A DNA stretch of 64,000 bases from Enterobacteriaceae bacterium B14. GTDB lineage: Bacteria; Pseudomonadota; Gammaproteobacteria; Enterobacterales; Enterobacteriaceae. Each line of letters starts with the position of its first letter. The stretch's first letter is position 1. The DNA lies in assembly GCA_000307305.1 (NCBI GenBank), contig DF158882.1, positions 344,605-408,604 on the forward strand, read 5' to 3'. Under the pieces are notes generated by a model. The model worked only from the letters and a program-made list of their open reading frames with translations. It was not told where the DNA came from and made no database searches. Position numbers and translations under genes: made by a program. Shown here in pieces: positions 30,101 to 41,198 of the stretch.

Positions 30101-31614
30101 TGCTTACTGAAAACTCGGATCTGAATGACAAATTGCGCCACCGCCTTGAACAAGCGGAGTCAACGCGTACTCGTGCTCGTGAGCAGTTGCGTCAACAACA
30201 AGGCCAGTACACTCAATACAGCCAGTTATTGGCCTCCTTAAAAAGTTCCTATGATGCCAAGCAGGACATGCTAAAAGAGCTCTCTCAGGAGCTACAGGAT
30301 ATTGGTGTTCAGGCAGATCCTAATGCCGAAGCTCGGGCGAAATCGCGCCGTGATGAGCTGCATGCAGCACTGAGCAATAATCGTGCTCGTCGCAATCAGT
30401 TAGAGAAACAGCTTACTTTCTGCGAAGCCGAAATGGATTCGTTACAGAAAAAGCTGCGTAAGTTAGAGCGCGATTATTATCAAATGCGCGAACAGATTGT
30501 TGTCGCAAAATCGGGCTGGTGCTCGGTAATGCGCTTAGTGAAAGATAACGGTGTTGAGCGTCGCCTTCACAAACGTGAACTGGCCTATATGGATGGTGAT
30601 GAACTGCGTTCTATGTCGGATAAGGCATTGGGTGCACTGCGTTTGGCGGTGGCAGATAATGAACACCTGCGCGATGTGTTACGAGCATCGGAAGACCCTA
30701 AACGTCCAGAGAAGAAAATTCAGTTCTACATCGCAGTCTATCAACATCTGCGTGAGCGTATTCGCCAAGATATTATCCGTACTGACGATCCGGTTGAAGC
30801 GATCGAACAGATGGAGATTGAGCTCGCTCGCCTGACGGAGGAGTTGACTGCGCGTGAGCAAATGCTCGCAATCAGCTCTAAGAGTGTATCGAACATTATC
30901 AAGAAGACGATTCAACGCGAGCAGAACCGTATCCGCATGTTGAACCAAGGCCTACAAGCTGTTGCATTCGGTCAGGTGAAGAGCGTGCGGCTTAACGTCA
31001 ATATTCGAGAAGCTCACTCAACGCTGTTGGATGTATTGGCAGAACAGCAAGAGCAGCATCAGGATCTATTCAGCAGCAATCGACTGACCTTCTCTGAAGC
31101 GTTGGCGAAACTCTACCAACGACTGAATCCTCAAGTCGACTTTGGGCAGCGTGCGCCTCAAACCATTGGTGAAGAGCTGTTGGATTACCGTAACTATCTC
31201 GAGCTAGAAGTTGAAGTTTTTCGTGGTTCTGATGGTTGGCTTCGCGCTGAAAGCGGTGCGTTGTCGACAGGGGAGGCAATCGGTACAGGTATGTCGATTC
31301 TGGTTATGGTGGTGCAAAGTTGGGAAGAGGAGTCGCGTCGTTTGCGTGGCAAAGATATATCCCCTTGTCGCCTTCTGTTCCTTGACGAAGCGGCACGACT
31401 GGATGCCAAATCAATTGCAACACTATTCGAGCTATGCGATCGCTTAGAAATGCAGTTGATCATTGCAGCGCCAGAAAATATTAGCCCAGAGAAAGGAACG
31501 ACGTACAAGCTTGTACGTAAGGTCTTCCATAACGTCGAGCACGTGCACGTTGTTGGGCTACGAGGCTTTGCAAATGATAAGGTCACGGACGTTGATAAAG
31601 TATCAGCTACTTAA
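27169..31614 (+). CDS. mukB: SMC-like chromosome partition ATPase MukB
   Basis: MukB is the SMC-type ATPase of the enterobacterial condensin that compacts and segregates the chromosome and works with topoisomerase IV. The 1481-residue protein has the N-terminal head with Walker A GGNGAGKS (residues 34-41), long coiled coils (about 290-650 and 820-1110) around a hinge with [14 protein letters not shown], and a C-terminal head with signature [13 protein letters not shown] and Walker B/D-loop [10 protein letters not shown]. It lacks nothing compared with E. coli MukB (1486 aa). The start overlaps mukE by four bases. Confidence 0.98.
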   Translation: MIERGKFRSLTLVNWNGFFARTFDLDELVTTLSGGNGAGKSTTMAAFVTALIPDLTLLHFRNTTEAGATSGSRDKGLYGKLKAGVCYATLDVVNSRHQRVLVGVRLQQVAGRDRKVDIKPFTIQGLPSNRLPTEILTERVGERQARVLPLNELKDQMEAIEGVQFKQFNSITDYHSLMFDLGVIPKRLRSSADRSKFYRLIEASLYGGISSAITRSLRDYLLPENSGVRKAFQDMEAALRENRMTLEAIRVTQSDRDLFKHLISEATSYVASDYMRHANERRIHLDEALVFRRDLFGSRKQLNHEQLRHIDMARELSEQTEAESDLETDYQGASDHLNLVQTALRQQEKIERYQSDLDELTYRLEEQSEVVAESSEQQAEFEAKSEAAEQEVDELKSQLADYQQALDVQQTRAIQYQQALQALERARSVCQIPDLTSENVGEWLETFSAREQEATEALLLLEQKMSVADAAHSQFEQAYQLVCKVAGQVSRSEAWQTARDLLRDWSSQRHQADRVEPLRIRMAELEQRLKEQSDAERLLQEFCKRVGQQYTPEELDVAQQEMEQRLGELSLSVSDAGEQRMMLRQELEQTQTKVRELSQQAPVWLAAQESLSQLSEQCGEGLEDSRQVTEQMQQLLERERESTVERDELAARKRAVDAQIERLSQPSGAEDGRLVALAERFGGVLLSEIYDDVSFEDAPYFSALYGPSRHGIVVPDLSLVREQLSGLEDCPEDLYLIEGDPQSFDDSVFAAEELEKAVVVKVADRQWRYSRFPEVPLFGRAARENRLEVLHAEREELSERYATVSFDVQKIQRLHQAFSRFVGSHLGVAFDSDPEAEIRRLNTRRSEIERELSNHENQNAQQKQQYEQAKEGVSFLNRLLPLTHLLMDDMLQDRSEEIREELDEAQDAARFLQQHGISLNKLEPLLSVLQSDPEQHEQLKVDYEHAVSAQRLSKQQAFALTEVAQRSAHFSYSDSAGMLTENSDLNDKLRHRLEQAESTRTRAREQLRQQQGQYTQYSQLLASLKSSYDAKQDMLKELSQELQDIGVQADPNAEARAKSRRDELHAALSNNRARRNQLEKQLTFCEAEMDSLQKKLRKLERDYYQMREQIVVAKSGWCSVMRLVKDNGVERRLHKRELAYMDGDELRSMSDKALGALRLAVADNEHLRDVLRASEDPKRPEKKIQFYIAVYQHLRERIRQDIIRTDDPVEAIEQMEIELARLTEELTAREQMLAISSKSVSNIIKKTIQREQNRIRMLNQGLQAVAFGQVKSVRLNVNIREAHSTLLDVLAEQQEQHQDLFSSNRLTFSEALAKLYQRLNPQVDFGQRAPQTIGEELLDYRNYLELEVEVFRGSDGWLRAESGALSTGEAIGTGMSILVMVVQSWEEESRRLRGKDISPCRLLFLDEAARLDAKSIATLFELCDRLEMQLIIAAPENISPEKGTTYKLVRKVFHNVEHVHVVGLRGFANDKVTDVDKVSAT

Positions 31615-31774
31615 ATGTAACAAAGTTGTATGTGACCGTAATATTAGGATAACCTAGTAAGAAGATCGCGGATTAGTGAACATGGCTTATGCGTGAAATG
31701 TATTCATATACTTGGTCTAAGTCGGTTTTAATTTGGCATAGATTGGATTTTTCAGAGACACAGGGGGGCCAGGG

Positions 31775-33676
31775 ATGTTGCTAAAGAAGACTCATTCATT
31801 ACGTAGTGTGATAGCCAGTTGTACATTAATATGTGGTTTTATCTCGAATAGTTGGGCTGAATCTGCACCGTTAAAAGAGGCAGCAGTTCCAGAGTCGGTT
31901 TTCTCGGATGATCGGACTGATGATGCTCAAAAACCAGTCGTGGCAGCAGAGCCTGCAATAGCAGTAGAGCCGACAGTGGTAACTGAGACTGTCGCATCAG
32001 CTAAAAATTGGTCGGAGGTTGTCTCTTCACTTCCTACGGGTATTAAGCTGAAAAATACATCTTTGCTAAACCAGCTTTATACCAAAAATCAGATGCAGCC
32101 ATTTTGGACTGATAAGCAAGCCGTTCAGTCATTTCAGCAACAGTTCGCTACGTTGGCACTGTCGGGCGTTAATTCACAGTTCACTCAATGGGGTATCTGG
32201 TTAGCGAACCCTGCCTTAACGGGGATTGAGCGAGACGTTGTGTTATCTGACGCATTACTGGGATATATGCACTTTGTTGCTAATGTTCCTGCCAATGGTC
32301 GGATCTGGCTGTATGGCAATGGGGCTTATAAAGCGGGTGTGACATCAAATGCGGATATTGCACGCTGGCAGGATGCTTATAAGCAACAAACTTTACCAAG
32401 CTATATTGATAGCCTCGCTCCTCAACATCCCCAATACGCTAAAATGCGAGATGCTTTGAAGCAAGTGCTTTCTCATACCGACAATACAGCATGGCCCAAA
32501 CTGCAGGATACTGTGAGCTTAAAAACAGGAGCTTATAGCAATGATGTGCCTGCATTACGTGAAATATTAAAACGTACTGGAATGTTGTCAGCAGATGCTA
32601 AGCCTTTAGCGGAAGAACCGCTTCCTATGGAAATTAAGCCAACAACCGGCGCAGCTGCGAATATTATTCCAGAAGATACAGCCGCTGATATTATTGCTGA
32701 AACCACAGAAACGGTGGTGGGTGGGGCAAATAAAGCACCGGATGTTATTCCTGAGCGTAAAAACATGGCCAACTATTATTCGGAAGATTTAGTTGCTGCA
32801 GTAAAACGTTTTCAAGAGTGGCAAGGCCTAAAACCAGATGGTGTTATCGGCGCCCGTACAAGAGAGTGGTTAAATACACCGCCTCAGATTCGTGCTGGTT
32901 TATTAGCGCTTAATATCCAGCGTCTGCGTTTGCTGCCAGGAAACCCTCAGGATGCCATCTTAGTCAATATTCCTAATTATTCACTTATCTATTATCGTAA
33001 TGGTGCTGAGGTATTAACATCTCGGGTTATTGTTGGTTCGCCAAAGCGTAAAACACCATTGATGGATAGCGCACTAAATAACGTGGTAGTTAACCCGCCG
33101 TGGAATGTTCCTACGAAACTGATAAGGGAAGATATCGTTCCTAAAGCTAAACGTGATCCAAACTATTTACGTCGTTTAAATTACACGGTGTATTCTGGTT
33201 GGAACAGTGGATCTTATGCGATTGATCCTAGCTCGATCAACTGGCAGTCTGTTTCATCGAGCAATTTCCCGTATCGTTTACAGCAGGCTCCAGGTAAAAG
33301 TAATGCACTGGGTCGTTTTAAATTCAACATGCCTAATTCAGACGCTATTTATTTGCATGATACCCCTAATCACGGGTTATTTGAGAAAGATATTCGTGCA
33401 TTAAGTTCTGGATGTATTCGTGTAAATAAAGCATCAGATTTAGCGAATATGTTGTTACAAGAAGCAGGATGGAATACAGCTAAAGTTTCATCAACGTTAA
33501 GTAAAGGTAAAACGACGTATGTTAACGTGCACAAAAAAATACCTGTAGAGCTTTATTATCTCACTGCTTGGGTTGGCGATAATGAAATGCCACAATATCG
33601 TACAGATATTTACAATTACGATAAATCTGTGAATGCAGGCCAGTTATTTTTGGCGCAGGCAAAGCGTTTACTGTAA
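31775..33676 (+). CDS. ldtD: L,D-transpeptidase LdtD (YcbB)
   Basis: LdtD makes 3-3 (mDAP-mDAP) cross-links in peptidoglycan and supports beta-lactam tolerance and envelope-stress repair. The 633-residue precursor has an N-terminal signal segment (about residues 8-28). It has a scaffold domain, a peptidoglycan-binding domain (AVKRFQEWQGLKPDGVIGARTREWLN) and a YkuD catalytic domain with LHDTPNHGLFEKD and the active-site Cys in LSSGCIRVN. It is about 18 residues longer than E. coli YcbB because of a Pro/Ala/Glu-rich linker around residues 285-330 and a longer post-signal region. A Cpx-type promoter cannot be judged by eye. Confidence 0.95.
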   Translation: MLLKKTHSLRSVIASCTLICGFISNSWAESAPLKEAAVPESVFSDDRTDDAQKPVVAAEPAIAVEPTVVTETVASAKNWSEVVSSLPTGIKLKNTSLLNQLYTKNQMQPFWTDKQAVQSFQQQFATLALSGVNSQFTQWGIWLANPALTGIERDVVLSDALLGYMHFVANVPANGRIWLYGNGAYKAGVTSNADIARWQDAYKQQTLPSYIDSLAPQHPQYAKMRDALKQVLSHTDNTAWPKLQDTVSLKTGAYSNDVPALREILKRTGMLSADAKPLAEEPLPMEIKPTTGAAANIIPEDTAADIIAETTETVVGGANKAPDVIPERKNMANYYSEDLVAAVKRFQEWQGLKPDGVIGARTREWLNTPPQIRAGLLALNIQRLRLLPGNPQDAILVNIPNYSLIYYRNGAEVLTSRVIVGSPKRKTPLMDSALNNVVVNPPWNVPTKLIREDIVPKAKRDPNYLRRLNYTVYSGWNSGSYAIDPSSINWQSVSSSNFPYRLQQAPGKSNALGRFKFNMPNSDAIYLHDTPNHGLFEKDIRALSSGCIRVNKASDLANMLLQEAGWNTAKVSSTLSKGKTTYVNVHKKIPVELYYLTAWVGDNEMPQYRTDIYNYDKSVNAGQLFLAQAKRLL

Positions 33677-33727
33677 TAAATGCAATAAATTAGATTAGTT
33701 AATAATCTAAACACTTTGACATATTAA

Positions 33728-33803
33728 GCGGTATTCAGGGCTGAAAACCGCAGAAACCTAAACGTCACTGGGTTGACTGATTATCCAGTGGCGTTTAAGG
33801 TTT
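33728..33803 (+). repeat. Tandem imperfect palindromes between ldtD and mepK
   Basis: Two hairpins lie back to back. The first pairs GCGGT (33728-33732) with ACCGC (33747-33751) and TTCA with TGAA, around loop GGGC. The second is an 18-bp stem with one bulge (33754-33772 with 33785-33803). Neither has a U-tract, so they look more like REP-type or RNA-stability elements than a simple terminator. Confidence 0.6.
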
Positions 33804-33858
33804 AGCCTAGCGCAATATTGCGTATTCTTTTTAAATTTTGCTAGGTAGTAAAGGAATC

Positions 33859-34410
33859 ATGGATCAAATAGACAACCACCGCCGTAAATTATTGGCCTTA
33901 GGTGCTGCTAGCTTAGGGATGGCTCTGCTGCCTACTAAAGCAATGGCAATATTATCAACTCCGCGCCCCAGAGTTCTAACTATTAATAATCTTAATACGG
34001 GCGAGAATATAAAAGCTGAGTTCTTTAATGGCAAAAGCTATAACAAAGACGAGCTTGCTCGGTTAAACCATATGTTCCGCGATTATCGGGCCAATAAAAT
34101 TAAGTCGATTGATACCGCACTCTTCGATCAGCTATTCCGTTTACAGTTACTGCTTGAGAATCGCAAACCCATCCAGCTTATTTCAGGATATCGCTCTCCT
34201 ATCACAAATGAGAATTTGAGGTCACATTCTCGTGGTGTGGCAAAACGTAGCTATCATACGCTGGGGCAAGCGATGGATTTCCATATTCAAGGTGTCGACC
34301 TGAGTCACATTCGCAAAGCAGCACTGAAAATGAAAGCAGGTGGCGTAGGATATTATCCTCGCAGTAATTTTGTGCATATTGATACAGGACCAGTGCGTAG
34401 CTGGGCATAA
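33859..34410 (+). CDS. mepK: Murein endopeptidase MepK (YcbK), Tat-exported
   Basis: MepK is a zinc peptidase of the M15/DUF882 family that cleaves mDAP-mDAP cross-links, so it acts on the bonds made by LdtD next door. The 183-residue precursor has a twin-arginine signal (NHRRKLLALGAASLGMALLP, cleavage after AMA). Metal-site motifs are SYHTLGQAMDFHI and NFVHIDTGP. The upstream TTG is rejected. The ATG at 33859 has AAGGA just before it and gives MDQIDNHRRK, matching E. coli YcbK. Confidence 0.95.
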   Translation: MDQIDNHRRKLLALGAASLGMALLPTKAMAILSTPRPRVLTINNLNTGENIKAEFFNGKSYNKDELARLNHMFRDYRANKIKSIDTALFDQLFRLQLLLENRKPIQLISGYRSPITNENLRSHSRGVAKRSYHTLGQAMDFHIQGVDLSHIRKAALKMKAGGVGYYPRSNFVHIDTGPVRSWA

Positions 34411-34512
34411 TACAGAGTAGGTTGCATTGAATATTGCTATCTATGATGATAACTCTGCATGCTAATATCATCATTAAGAGTAAAGCCAACCTACATAAGT
34501 ATTTGGAGAGCT

Positions 34513-35157
34513 ATGAAGTACCAAATTATTCCTGTGACTGCATTTCAGCAAAATTGCACATTGTTGTGGTGTGAAACGAGCAATGAGGCCGCATTTGTTG
34601 ATCCTGGTGGTGAGGCTCAAAAGCTGATTCAGGCTGTTGCTGAACGTGGTGTGAATCTCACGAAGATTCTATTAACCCACGGTCATCTGGATCATGTTGG
34701 TGCGGCTGATGCACTGGCTAAGCATTTTGATATCCCCATCTACGGTCCACACAAAGAGGACCTGTTTTGGCTCGAGGGTTTGCCAGCACAGAGTAAAATG
34801 TTTGGTATGGAAGAGTGTTCATCATTTATGCCGACAGAGTGGCTTAATGATGGCGATGTAGTAAAAGTGGGTAATGAGTTCTTCCAAGTACTGCACTGCC
34901 CTGGACACACGCCGGGGCACATTGTGTTCTTTTGTAAAAGTGCAGAGCTGGCTTTAGTGGGTGATGTCTTATTTAAAGGCAGTGTAGGGCGTAGTGATTT
35001 CCCGAAAGGGGATCACCAGCAGTTAATGGAATCTATTAAAAATAAATTATTTCCATTAGGGGATGAGGTTAAGTTCATTCCGGGGCATGGCCCAATGTCG
35101 ACAATAGGTTATGAACGCCAGACTAATCCATTTGTGGGCGAACAATACCCAGATTAA
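34513..35157 (+). CDS. gloC: Type II hydroxyacylglutathione hydrolase GloC (YcbL)
   Basis: GloC is a metallo-beta-lactamase-fold glyoxalase II-type enzyme that hydrolyses S-lactoylglutathione. The 214-residue protein has the metal motif [26 protein letters not shown] and [10 protein letters not shown], in the order and spacing of E. coli YcbL. The start at 34513 ([15 protein letters not shown]) has GGAGAG upstream. An earlier ATG adds 18 residues not found in the family. It ends before a shared terminator with aspC. Confidence 0.95.
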   Translation: MKYQIIPVTAFQQNCTLLWCETSNEAAFVDPGGEAQKLIQAVAERGVNLTKILLTHGHLDHVGAADALAKHFDIPIYGPHKEDLFWLEGLPAQSKMFGMEECSSFMPTEWLNDGDVVKVGNEFFQVLHCPGHTPGHIVFFCKSAELALVGDVLFKGSVGRSDFPKGDHQQLMESIKNKLFPLGDEVKFIPGHGPMSTIGYERQTNPFVGEQYPD

Positions 35158-35179
35158 AAAGTTATCTGAACAATATAAA

Positions 35180-35217
35180 AACGGGGCGCGACTTAATAGG
35201 TCGTGCCCCGTTTTTTT
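35180..35217. terminator. Bidirectional terminator between gloC and aspC
   Basis: A 12-bp stem (35181-35192 with 35200-35211) with one G-U pair and a short loop. It is flanked by an A-run on the left and seven T residues on the right. Confidence 0.9.
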
Positions 35218-35253
35218 AGCCGTGCTCAAATTGATATTGAGCGCTAAATAGGA

Positions 35254-36447
35254 TTACTTCAGTACAGCAACAATGGCTTCACATAGAGGGGCCATGTTCT
35301 CTAATGTCATGCCCGCGACGTTCACACGACCAGATGTTACCGCATATACGCCAAATTCATCTCTCAGACGCATCACCTGCTCTTTAGTCAGCCCACTGAA
35401 GGAGAACATGCCATTTTGATTGATGATGAAGCTGAAGTCCTGCTGAGCGCCTTTTTCTTGAAGCGTATTAACAAACAGCTGACGCATACGATGAATGCGT
35501 TGACGCATATCTGTTAGCTCTTGCTCCCAAGTCGCACGCAGAGCTTCATTACCAAGAATTGTGGCAACAACAGCACCACCGTGAGAAGGCGGGTTAGAGT
35601 AGTTAGAACGAATACCTGCTTTAACTTGGCTGAATGCACGTTCTGCGATATCGCTGTTGGCAGCAACAAGAGTACAGGCGCCAACACGCTCATTATACAA
35701 ACCAAAGTTTTTTGAATAAGAACTGGCAACGATAAGCTCATCATGCAGTGCAGCAAAGATACGTAAACCTTGAGCATCTTCTTCTAAACCACGAGCAAAG
35801 CCCTGATAAGCGAAATCGAATAAAGGCAACCATCCACAAGCGACAGAGATGTCTGCAAGTTGTTTCCATTGCTCATCGGTAGGGTCGATACCTGTAGGGT
35901 TATGACAGCAACCATGGAATAGAACCACATCACCGGCCTGAACGTCTTTCAGGCTGGCAAGCATTCCGTCGAAATTTAACTCATGTTTCTCTGCGTTGTA
36001 GTAGTTGTACTCGCAGATCTCTAAGCCTACAGCTTGGAAGATATTTTTATGGTTTGGCCAACTCGGATTGCTTACCCAAATGCGCTTAGCGCTGGTGTGG
36101 TTTGCAATAAAATCTGCAGCAACACGCAGTGCACCTGTACCACCAGGTGTCTGTGCTGTACGAGCACGTTTTTCTGTTACAACAGGGTTCTGTTTGCCAA
36201 ATAGAAGCTCTTGTGTGCAGGTAGCAAACGCAGGAATACCATCAATGCTGAGATAGGTTTTGGTTGTTTCATTCTCAAGAAGGTATTGCTCAGCTTTTTT
36301 GACGCTGGTTAAAACAGGGGTTTTACCTGTTTCATCTTTATAGACGCCAATGCCAAGGTTAATTTTTGTTGCACGAGGGTCAGCGCGGAACAGATCGGCC
36401 AAACCTAAAATAGGATCAGCGGGTGCAGTAGTAATGTGTTCAAACAT
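35254..36447 (-). CDS. aspC: Aspartate aminotransferase AspC
   Basis: AspC is the PLP enzyme that interconverts aspartate and oxaloacetate with glutamate/2-oxoglutarate. The 397-residue protein begins [39 protein letters not shown], as in E. coli. It contains the PLP-lysine segment [29 protein letters not shown] and [15 protein letters not shown] longer frame starts 24 codons upstream but is not in the family. It lies upstream of gloC on the opposite strand and downstream of the ompF-type gene, the E. coli order. Confidence 0.97.
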   Translation of the reverse strand: MFEHITTAPADPILGLADLFRADPRATKINLGIGVYKDETGKTPVLTSVKKAEQYLLENETTKTYLSIDGIPAFATCTQELLFGKQNPVVTEKRARTAQTPGGTGALRVAADFIANHTSAKRIWVSNPSWPNHKNIFQAVGLEICEYNYYNAEKHELNFDGMLASLKDVQAGDVVLFHGCCHNPTGIDPTDEQWKQLADISVACGWLPLFDFAYQGFARGLEEDAQGLRIFAALHDELIVASSYSKNFGLYNERVGACTLVAANSDIAERAFSQVKAGIRSNYSNPPSHGGAVVATILGNEALRATWEQELTDMRQRIHRMRQLFVNTLQEKGAQQDFSFIINQNGMFSFSGLTKEQVMRLRDEFGVYAVTSGRVNVAGMTLENMAPLCEAIVAVLK

Positions 36448-36656
36448 GTCAGATGCTTCCATGGATCGGAGATAGGCGAATCGAGTTTTCAGAGTACCTC
36501 TAGAGCATGAGGTTGACAATCGTTTGTGACAAAAAAGAGAAGATCTGTGCTATTGCGCACCATTTTAATTAACAAATAAAGCGAGTGTTTTTTATGAAGC
36601 TTCGGTGCAAGTATAAAAAAGAGGGGGTTAGAAGCGTAATGAAGGTAAAAATGGGC

Positions 36657-36690
36657 ATAAAAAAACAGGACCCGAAGGCCCTGTTTTCAA
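36657..36690 (-). terminator. Intrinsic terminator of the OmpF-type porin gene
   Basis: Read on the minus strand, an 8-bp stem AAAACAGG/CCTGTTTT, extended by CC/GG with one internal mismatch around a short loop, runs into seven T residues. It lies 35 bases after the porin stop codon. Confidence 0.85.
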
Positions 36691-36726
36691 CACTTAGTCA
36701 TTAGTCTTAGACTAATTTAAGCGTTA

Positions 36727-37872
36727 TTAGAACTGGTATACTAGACCAACAGCAACAATGTTATCGGTGTTGATGCCAGCTGCTTCAGTGAAGTCATTGT
36801 CTTTCAGCAGGTTGATTTTGTAATCAACGAAAGTAGACATGTTCTTGTTGAAGTAGTAAGTAGCACCTAGGTCTACATACTTAACCAGATCCTGGTTGTC
36901 ATGTGCACGGTGGCCAGTTACAGCCGTTGCGCCAAGGTCTTTGCCTTTAGACTGAACATACGCGATGGATGGACGTAGACCAAAATCGAACTGGTACTGA
37001 CCAACAAGCTCAACGTTCTGAGTTTTGTTAGCGATACCGCCTTGGTTGCCATAACGAGTAGTGTTCAGAGTTTCTGCATAAGTAGCTGCTAAGTAAAGAT
37101 TGTTAGCATCATACTTAAGACCAGTTGTCCAGCCTTCAGCTTTATCACCGCTAGCAACGTTACCGCCTAATGCACCTGCAGCAACTTGGCTATTAGTACG
37201 ATCAGAGCTGAAGTATGCACCAGCTGCGCTTACGCCCCAGCCTAAGTCATAAGATGCAGACAGACCATAACCGTCACCGTTATCACGGCCTAAGCCACGG
37301 CTTCCGCCATTTACAGTACCTTCGCCTTCGCCACTCACATCTTCATTTTTGCCTTGATATTGCGCAGCAAAGTTCAGACCGTCAACCAGACCGAAGAAGT
37401 TGGTGTTACGGTAAGTCAGCATGCCATTACCACGCTGAACCATGAAGTTGTCAGATGCAGTGTAGCTGTCGCCACCGAACTCTGGCAGCATATCGGTCCA
37501 TGCGCCGACGTCATACATTACGCCGTAGTTACGACCGTAATCCAGTGAACCGTAGTCACCGAATTTCAAACCAGCGAAAGCAACACGAGTAAAGTTTTGT
37601 GCTCTGTTGTTCTCTGATTGATGAGCGTTCATCTGATATTCCCACTGACCGTAACCAGTCAGTTGGTCAGCGATTTGGGTTTCGCCTTTCAGACCTAAAC
37701 GCACGTAAGTAGAATCGCCGTTATCGTCGCCAGTACCGAAGTAGTGTAGGCCGTTGATTTTACCGTACAGGTCCAGCTTGTTGCCGTCTTTGTTATAAAT
37801 TTCAGCCGCGTTAGCTGCACCAGCAACTAACAGAGCCGGGATAACTACTGCAAGAATATTGCGCTTCATCAT
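36727..37872 (-). CDS. ompF: Outer-membrane general porin (OmpF/OmpC family)
   Basis: This trimeric 16-stranded beta-barrel porin allows passive passage of small hydrophilic solutes. The 381-residue precursor has the signal [22 protein letters not shown] and mature start [16 protein letters not shown], loop-3 segment [18 protein letters not shown], and the terminal VAVGLVYQF with C-terminal Phe. The symbol ompF rests on the aspC-ompF-asnS position; by sequence alone ompC or another paralogue is possible. Longer upstream ATG starts are rejected because the signal peptide matches at MMKRN. Confidence 0.9.
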   Translation of the reverse strand: MMKRNILAVVIPALLVAGAANAAEIYNKDGNKLDLYGKINGLHYFGTGDDNGDSTYVRLGLKGETQIADQLTGYGQWEYQMNAHQSENNRAQNFTRVAFAGLKFGDYGSLDYGRNYGVMYDVGAWTDMLPEFGGDSYTASDNFMVQRGNGMLTYRNTNFFGLVDGLNFAAQYQGKNEDVSGEGEGTVNGGSRGLGRDNGDGYGLSASYDLGWGVSAAGAYFSSDRTNSQVAAGALGGNVASGDKAEGWTTGLKYDANNLYLAATYAETLNTTRYGNQGGIANKTQNVELVGQYQFDFGLRPSIAYVQSKGKDLGATAVTGHRAHDNQDLVKYVDLGATYYFNKNMSTFVDYKINLLKDNDFTEAAGINTDNIVAVGLVYQF

Positions 37873-38034
37873 TATTACCCTCATTGGTGTTATTCGGACA
37901 CCTGCCACTGCCTCTGACTAGAATTCAGCGAAAGTTTGGTGTCTTCCTGTGTCTGCACGCAGTGTTCCATCCATAGCCCTGATTATCTACACCGAAAATG
38001 CTACTAATATACTAATACTGTTTCACCGTGAAAA

Positions 38035-38055
38035 AATGTATTACAAAATGTAAAT
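38035..38055 (-). promoter_or_regulatory. Candidate OmpR-binding site upstream of the porin gene
   Basis: On the minus strand ATTTACATTTTGTAATACAT resembles the TTTAC-TTTTTG-TTACAT pattern of OmpR sites. It lies about 165 bases upstream of the start codon. This is a match by eye only. Confidence 0.4.
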
Positions 38056-38088
38056 TAAAGGGAACTTTATAGCCAATCAGAAAGTTTG

Positions 38089-38120
38089 AAAAAAAATCAA
38101 GGCCAGCATGCTGACCTTGA
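38089..38120 (-). terminator. Intrinsic terminator of asnS
   Basis: On the minus strand, TCAAGG-CAGC/GCTG-CCTTGA with one internal mismatch (38097-38120) runs into eight T residues (38096 down to 38089), about 33 bases after the asnS stop. Confidence 0.88.
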
Positions 38121-38152
38121 AGGATTAATCTTTATTTAGTGTATTGTAATAA

Positions 38153-39553
38153 TTAGAAGCTGGCATTCCGCGGCGTTCTAGGGAAGGGGATAACATCCCT
38201 CACGTTCTGTACACCAGTTACATACACAATCAGTCTTTCGAACCCGAGACCAAAGCCAGAGTGTGGCACGGTGCCGTAGCGGCGCAGGTCACGATACCAG
38301 CTGTAGTCATCTTTATTTAAGCCCATTTCAAGCAGACGCTTATCCAGCTCTTCTAGACGCTCTTCACGCTGTGAACCACCGATTATCTCGCCAATGCCTG
38401 GTGCTAAAACATCCATTGCGGCAACAGTCTTGCCATCTTCGTTCATACGCATGTAGAACGCTTTGATGTCTTTTGGATAGTTTTTCACGACAACAGGTGC
38501 TTTGAAGTGCTTTTCTGCCAGATAGCGCTCGTGCTCAGAAGAGAGGTCTATACCCCAAGAGACTGGGTTTTCAAATGATTGACCTGATGCTAGCAGAATA
38601 TCTACGGCGTCAGTGTAATCAACCTGAGCGAAGTCAGAACTAATAAAACGCTCCAAACGCGCGATAGCATCTTTATCAATACGCTCAGCGAAGAAGGCCA
38701 TATCGTCTGCACGCTCATCAAGAACGGCTTTAAAGACATATTTCAGCAAATCTTCAGCCAGCGCTGCAACATCGTTTAGCGATGCGAAAGCGACTTCTGG
38801 CTCGATCATCCAGAACTCAGCTAGGTGGCGGCTCGTATTTGAGTTTTCAGCGCGGAACGTTGGGCCAAAGGTATAAACCTTTGAAAGCGCACTGGCATAA
38901 GTTTCGCCATTTAACTGACCAGATACTGTCAGAAATGCTTCTTGCCCGAAGAAGTCTTCGTTGAAGTCAATTTCGCCTTTGTCTGTTCTAGGCAGATTGT
39001 TTAGATCTAATGTTGAGACGCGGAACATCTCTCCTGCACCTTCTGTGTCTGATGCAGTAATTAACGGTGTAGACACCCAGAAGTAGCCTTGCTCGTGGAA
39101 GAAGCGATGAATCGCTTGAGCCAATGTATGGCGAACGCGAGCAACAGCACCAATTAAGTTTGTTCTCGGGCGCAAATGAGCGACTTCGCGTAAATACTCA
39201 ACACTATGGCGTTTTGCAGCCATAGGATAGGTATCTGGGTCATCAACCCAGCCAACGACGTTCACGTTGGTTACCTGAAGTTCGAAACTTTGTCCTTCAC
39301 CTTGAGAGGCGACAACATTTCCGGTTACTTCAACAGAACATCCCGTCGTTAAGCGGAGAATGTCATTTTGATAATTCGGTAATGAATTATTAATTACGGC
39401 CTGTACAGGATCAAAGCAGGAACCGTCATATACGGTTAGGAAGGAGATGCCAGCTTTAGAATCTCTCCGATTACGCACCCAGCCACGAACGGTGATTTCA
39501 CTATCAACCGCAACACGGCCTCGCAGTACGTCGACTACAGGCACTACGCTCAT
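38153..39553 (-). CDS. asnS: Asparaginyl-tRNA synthetase
   Basis: AsnS is a class IIb synthetase that charges tRNA-Asn. The 466-residue protein has the N-terminal OB anticodon-binding fold ([18 protein letters not shown]), motif 2 ([22 protein letters not shown]) and motif 3 ([27 protein letters not shown]). Length and both ends equal E. coli AsnS. It is transcribed on its own, with its terminator just before the porin promoter region. Confidence 0.98.
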   Translation of the reverse strand: MSVVPVVDVLRGRVAVDSEITVRGWVRNRRDSKAGISFLTVYDGSCFDPVQAVINNSLPNYQNDILRLTTGCSVEVTGNVVASQGEGQSFELQVTNVNVVGWVDDPDTYPMAAKRHSVEYLREVAHLRPRTNLIGAVARVRHTLAQAIHRFFHEQGYFWVSTPLITASDTEGAGEMFRVSTLDLNNLPRTDKGEIDFNEDFFGQEAFLTVSGQLNGETYASALSKVYTFGPTFRAENSNTSRHLAEFWMIEPEVAFASLNDVAALAEDLLKYVFKAVLDERADDMAFFAERIDKDAIARLERFISSDFAQVDYTDAVDILLASGQSFENPVSWGIDLSSEHERYLAEKHFKAPVVVKNYPKDIKAFYMRMNEDGKTVAAMDVLAPGIGEIIGGSQREERLEELDKRLLEMGLNKDDYSWYRDLRRYGTVPHSGFGLGFERLIVYVTGVQNVRDVIPFPRTPRNASF

Positions 39554-39740
39554 ATCATTCTCTCTTTTTGTTTTAGTCTGGAAATAGATTTGCCCAAGAA
39601 TATGGGGTTAAACACTATGTTACTTGTGGATAGACAGGACACAAGTAGAAATCGTCATTTTTGTACACATTTATAATCGTCAGAACGTATTTATCGAGAG
39701 GAAAGGGTGGGATAGAAAAATATGACTGGTTACAACATAT

Positions 39741-39770
39741 AGAAGGAACACCGTATAGGGTGTTCCTTCT
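39741..39770 (-). terminator. Perfect inverted repeat after pncB, probable terminator
   Basis: A perfect 12-bp stem AGAAGGAACACC/GGTGTTCCTTCT with a 6-base loop lies 32 bases after the pncB stop. The following bases are not a clean U-tract, so termination strength is uncertain. Confidence 0.6.
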
Positions 39771-39801
39771 ATTTAAAGGTGGCTTTAAAACTCAATTAAA
39801 A

Positions 39802-40989
39802 CTAGGAGAGGTTAAACGCTTTTCGTAGGTTTTCGATAAAGACTGCATCCTGACAAATGGTTTTACCTGGGCTATCAGAGATCTTAGCCACGGGTTTTCC
39901 GTTGCACTCTACGAGTTTGATAACGATATTTAGCGGTTTAACGCCCTCGATATCACAGGTAAGGCGAGTACCAATACCGAAAACGAGCTTGATCCGAGAA
40001 TGAAAATGGCGATACAGCTGCAATGATTTCTCTAAATCTAGATTATCGGAAAATACTAAAACCTTAGTCTTGGGATCAATGCCTAGCTTAATATAGTGCG
40101 CAATGGCCTTTTCGCCCCATTCAAAGGGATCCCCTGAATCGTGACGTAGTCCTTCGTACTGAGTTGCGAAGGCAAGGTCGAAATCTCGCAAAAAAGCATC
40201 CATCGTGATGCAATCGGTCAGCGCGATACCGAGACAGTCTGGATACTCATCTAACCAAACTTGAAGTGCTAGCCGCTGGCTATCTTGCAGATTAGACGCG
40301 ATCTGCTGATGAGCTTGAAACCACTCATGTGCCTGAGTGCCAACGGGGGGAAGATGGTGCTGTTTAGCGCAAATATAGTTGCTGGTTCCTACTAAATAAG
40401 GAAAGTCACTTTTTAGTGTGGCAACAATGGCATCTTGTACTTGACCAGAGAAGCGGCGTCGAGTACCAAAATCCATCAGCTTAAAGCCTGACATATCAAT
40501 ATCAGCACTGAGAGATTTAAACTTTTGCAGTTTAGCTTGAAGTTGCTCTATGGCTTGCTGAACAGTGATTTCAGGTGCGCGATTGCGTTGTGCAACTTCG
40601 CTTATCACGGCTAATAGCGGAACTTCCCAAAGAATCACATCAAGCCAACTTCCGCTGATACGGATATTAAGCTGACCATCAATATCGGAGATATCAACCA
40701 ATTCAGGGCGGAAGCGGAAATGGCGTAGCCAGTTGAGATAATCTTCCTTAAAAAAGGAGAGGTTACTTAAGTAGTCATACTCATCATCAGTGAGCACAAG
40801 TTGCCCCATTAGGCTAACTTGATGGGCAATCTCTTTGGCATATTGGCCTAGATTATCTTCGTTACGGCAGCGAAATTCTGCTGCAACAGTGACATTCTGA
40901 TAGTGATGATACACCGCTTGCTGCATATGCAACTTGTAAGCATCAGTATCTAGCAGCGATGTCAGTATAGGGTGGGTGTGTTGAGTCAT
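39802..40989 (-). CDS. pncB: Nicotinate phosphoribosyltransferase PncB
   Basis: PncB makes nicotinate mononucleotide from nicotinate and PRPP, using ATP, in NAD salvage. The 395-residue protein aligns with E. coli PncB (400 aa): [59 protein letters not shown] (with the regulatory His region), [16 protein letters not shown] and [11 protein letters not shown]. It is divergent from pepN across a 209-base region, as in E. coli. Confidence 0.97.
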   Translation of the reverse strand: MTQHTHPILTSLLDTDAYKLHMQQAVYHHYQNVTVAAEFRCRNEDNLGQYAKEIAHQVSLMGQLVLTDDEYDYLSNLSFFKEDYLNWLRHFRFRPELVDISDIDGQLNIRISGSWLDVILWEVPLLAVISEVAQRNRAPEITVQQAIEQLQAKLQKFKSLSADIDMSGFKLMDFGTRRRFSGQVQDAIVATLKSDFPYLVGTSNYICAKQHHLPPVGTQAHEWFQAHQQIASNLQDSQRLALQVWLDEYPDCLGIALTDCITMDAFLRDFDLAFATQYEGLRHDSGDPFEWGEKAIAHYIKLGIDPKTKVLVFSDNLDLEKSLQLYRHFHSRIKLVFGIGTRLTCDIEGVKPLNIVIKLVECNGKPVAKISDSPGKTICQDAVFIENLRKAFNLS

Positions 40990-41085
40990 GTTTGTTACAG
41001 CATCCTCGTTAGGATTCAGTCCATATTAGAGAGTCAACAAAGTCGAAGGAGTATACCTAATTATCTCTAGATTGAAGACCATAAC

Positions 41086-41101
41086 ATAACAAGATTGTTA
41101 T
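41086..41101. promoter_or_regulatory. Perfect inverted repeat in the pncB-pepN divergent promoter region
   Basis: ATAACA and TGTTAT are separated by AGAT, about 97 bases from each start codon. It may be a regulator site, but it does not match the NadR consensus (TGTTTA/TAAACA) well. Confidence 0.3.
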
Positions 41102-41198
41102 CATAGCCGGAATTTATTGGGTAGAGATTACCGTTTTGCAACTACGGCTTAACAGTAATAGACTCAGAATCAATATATAAAAGCGATAAAGGGTTTAT

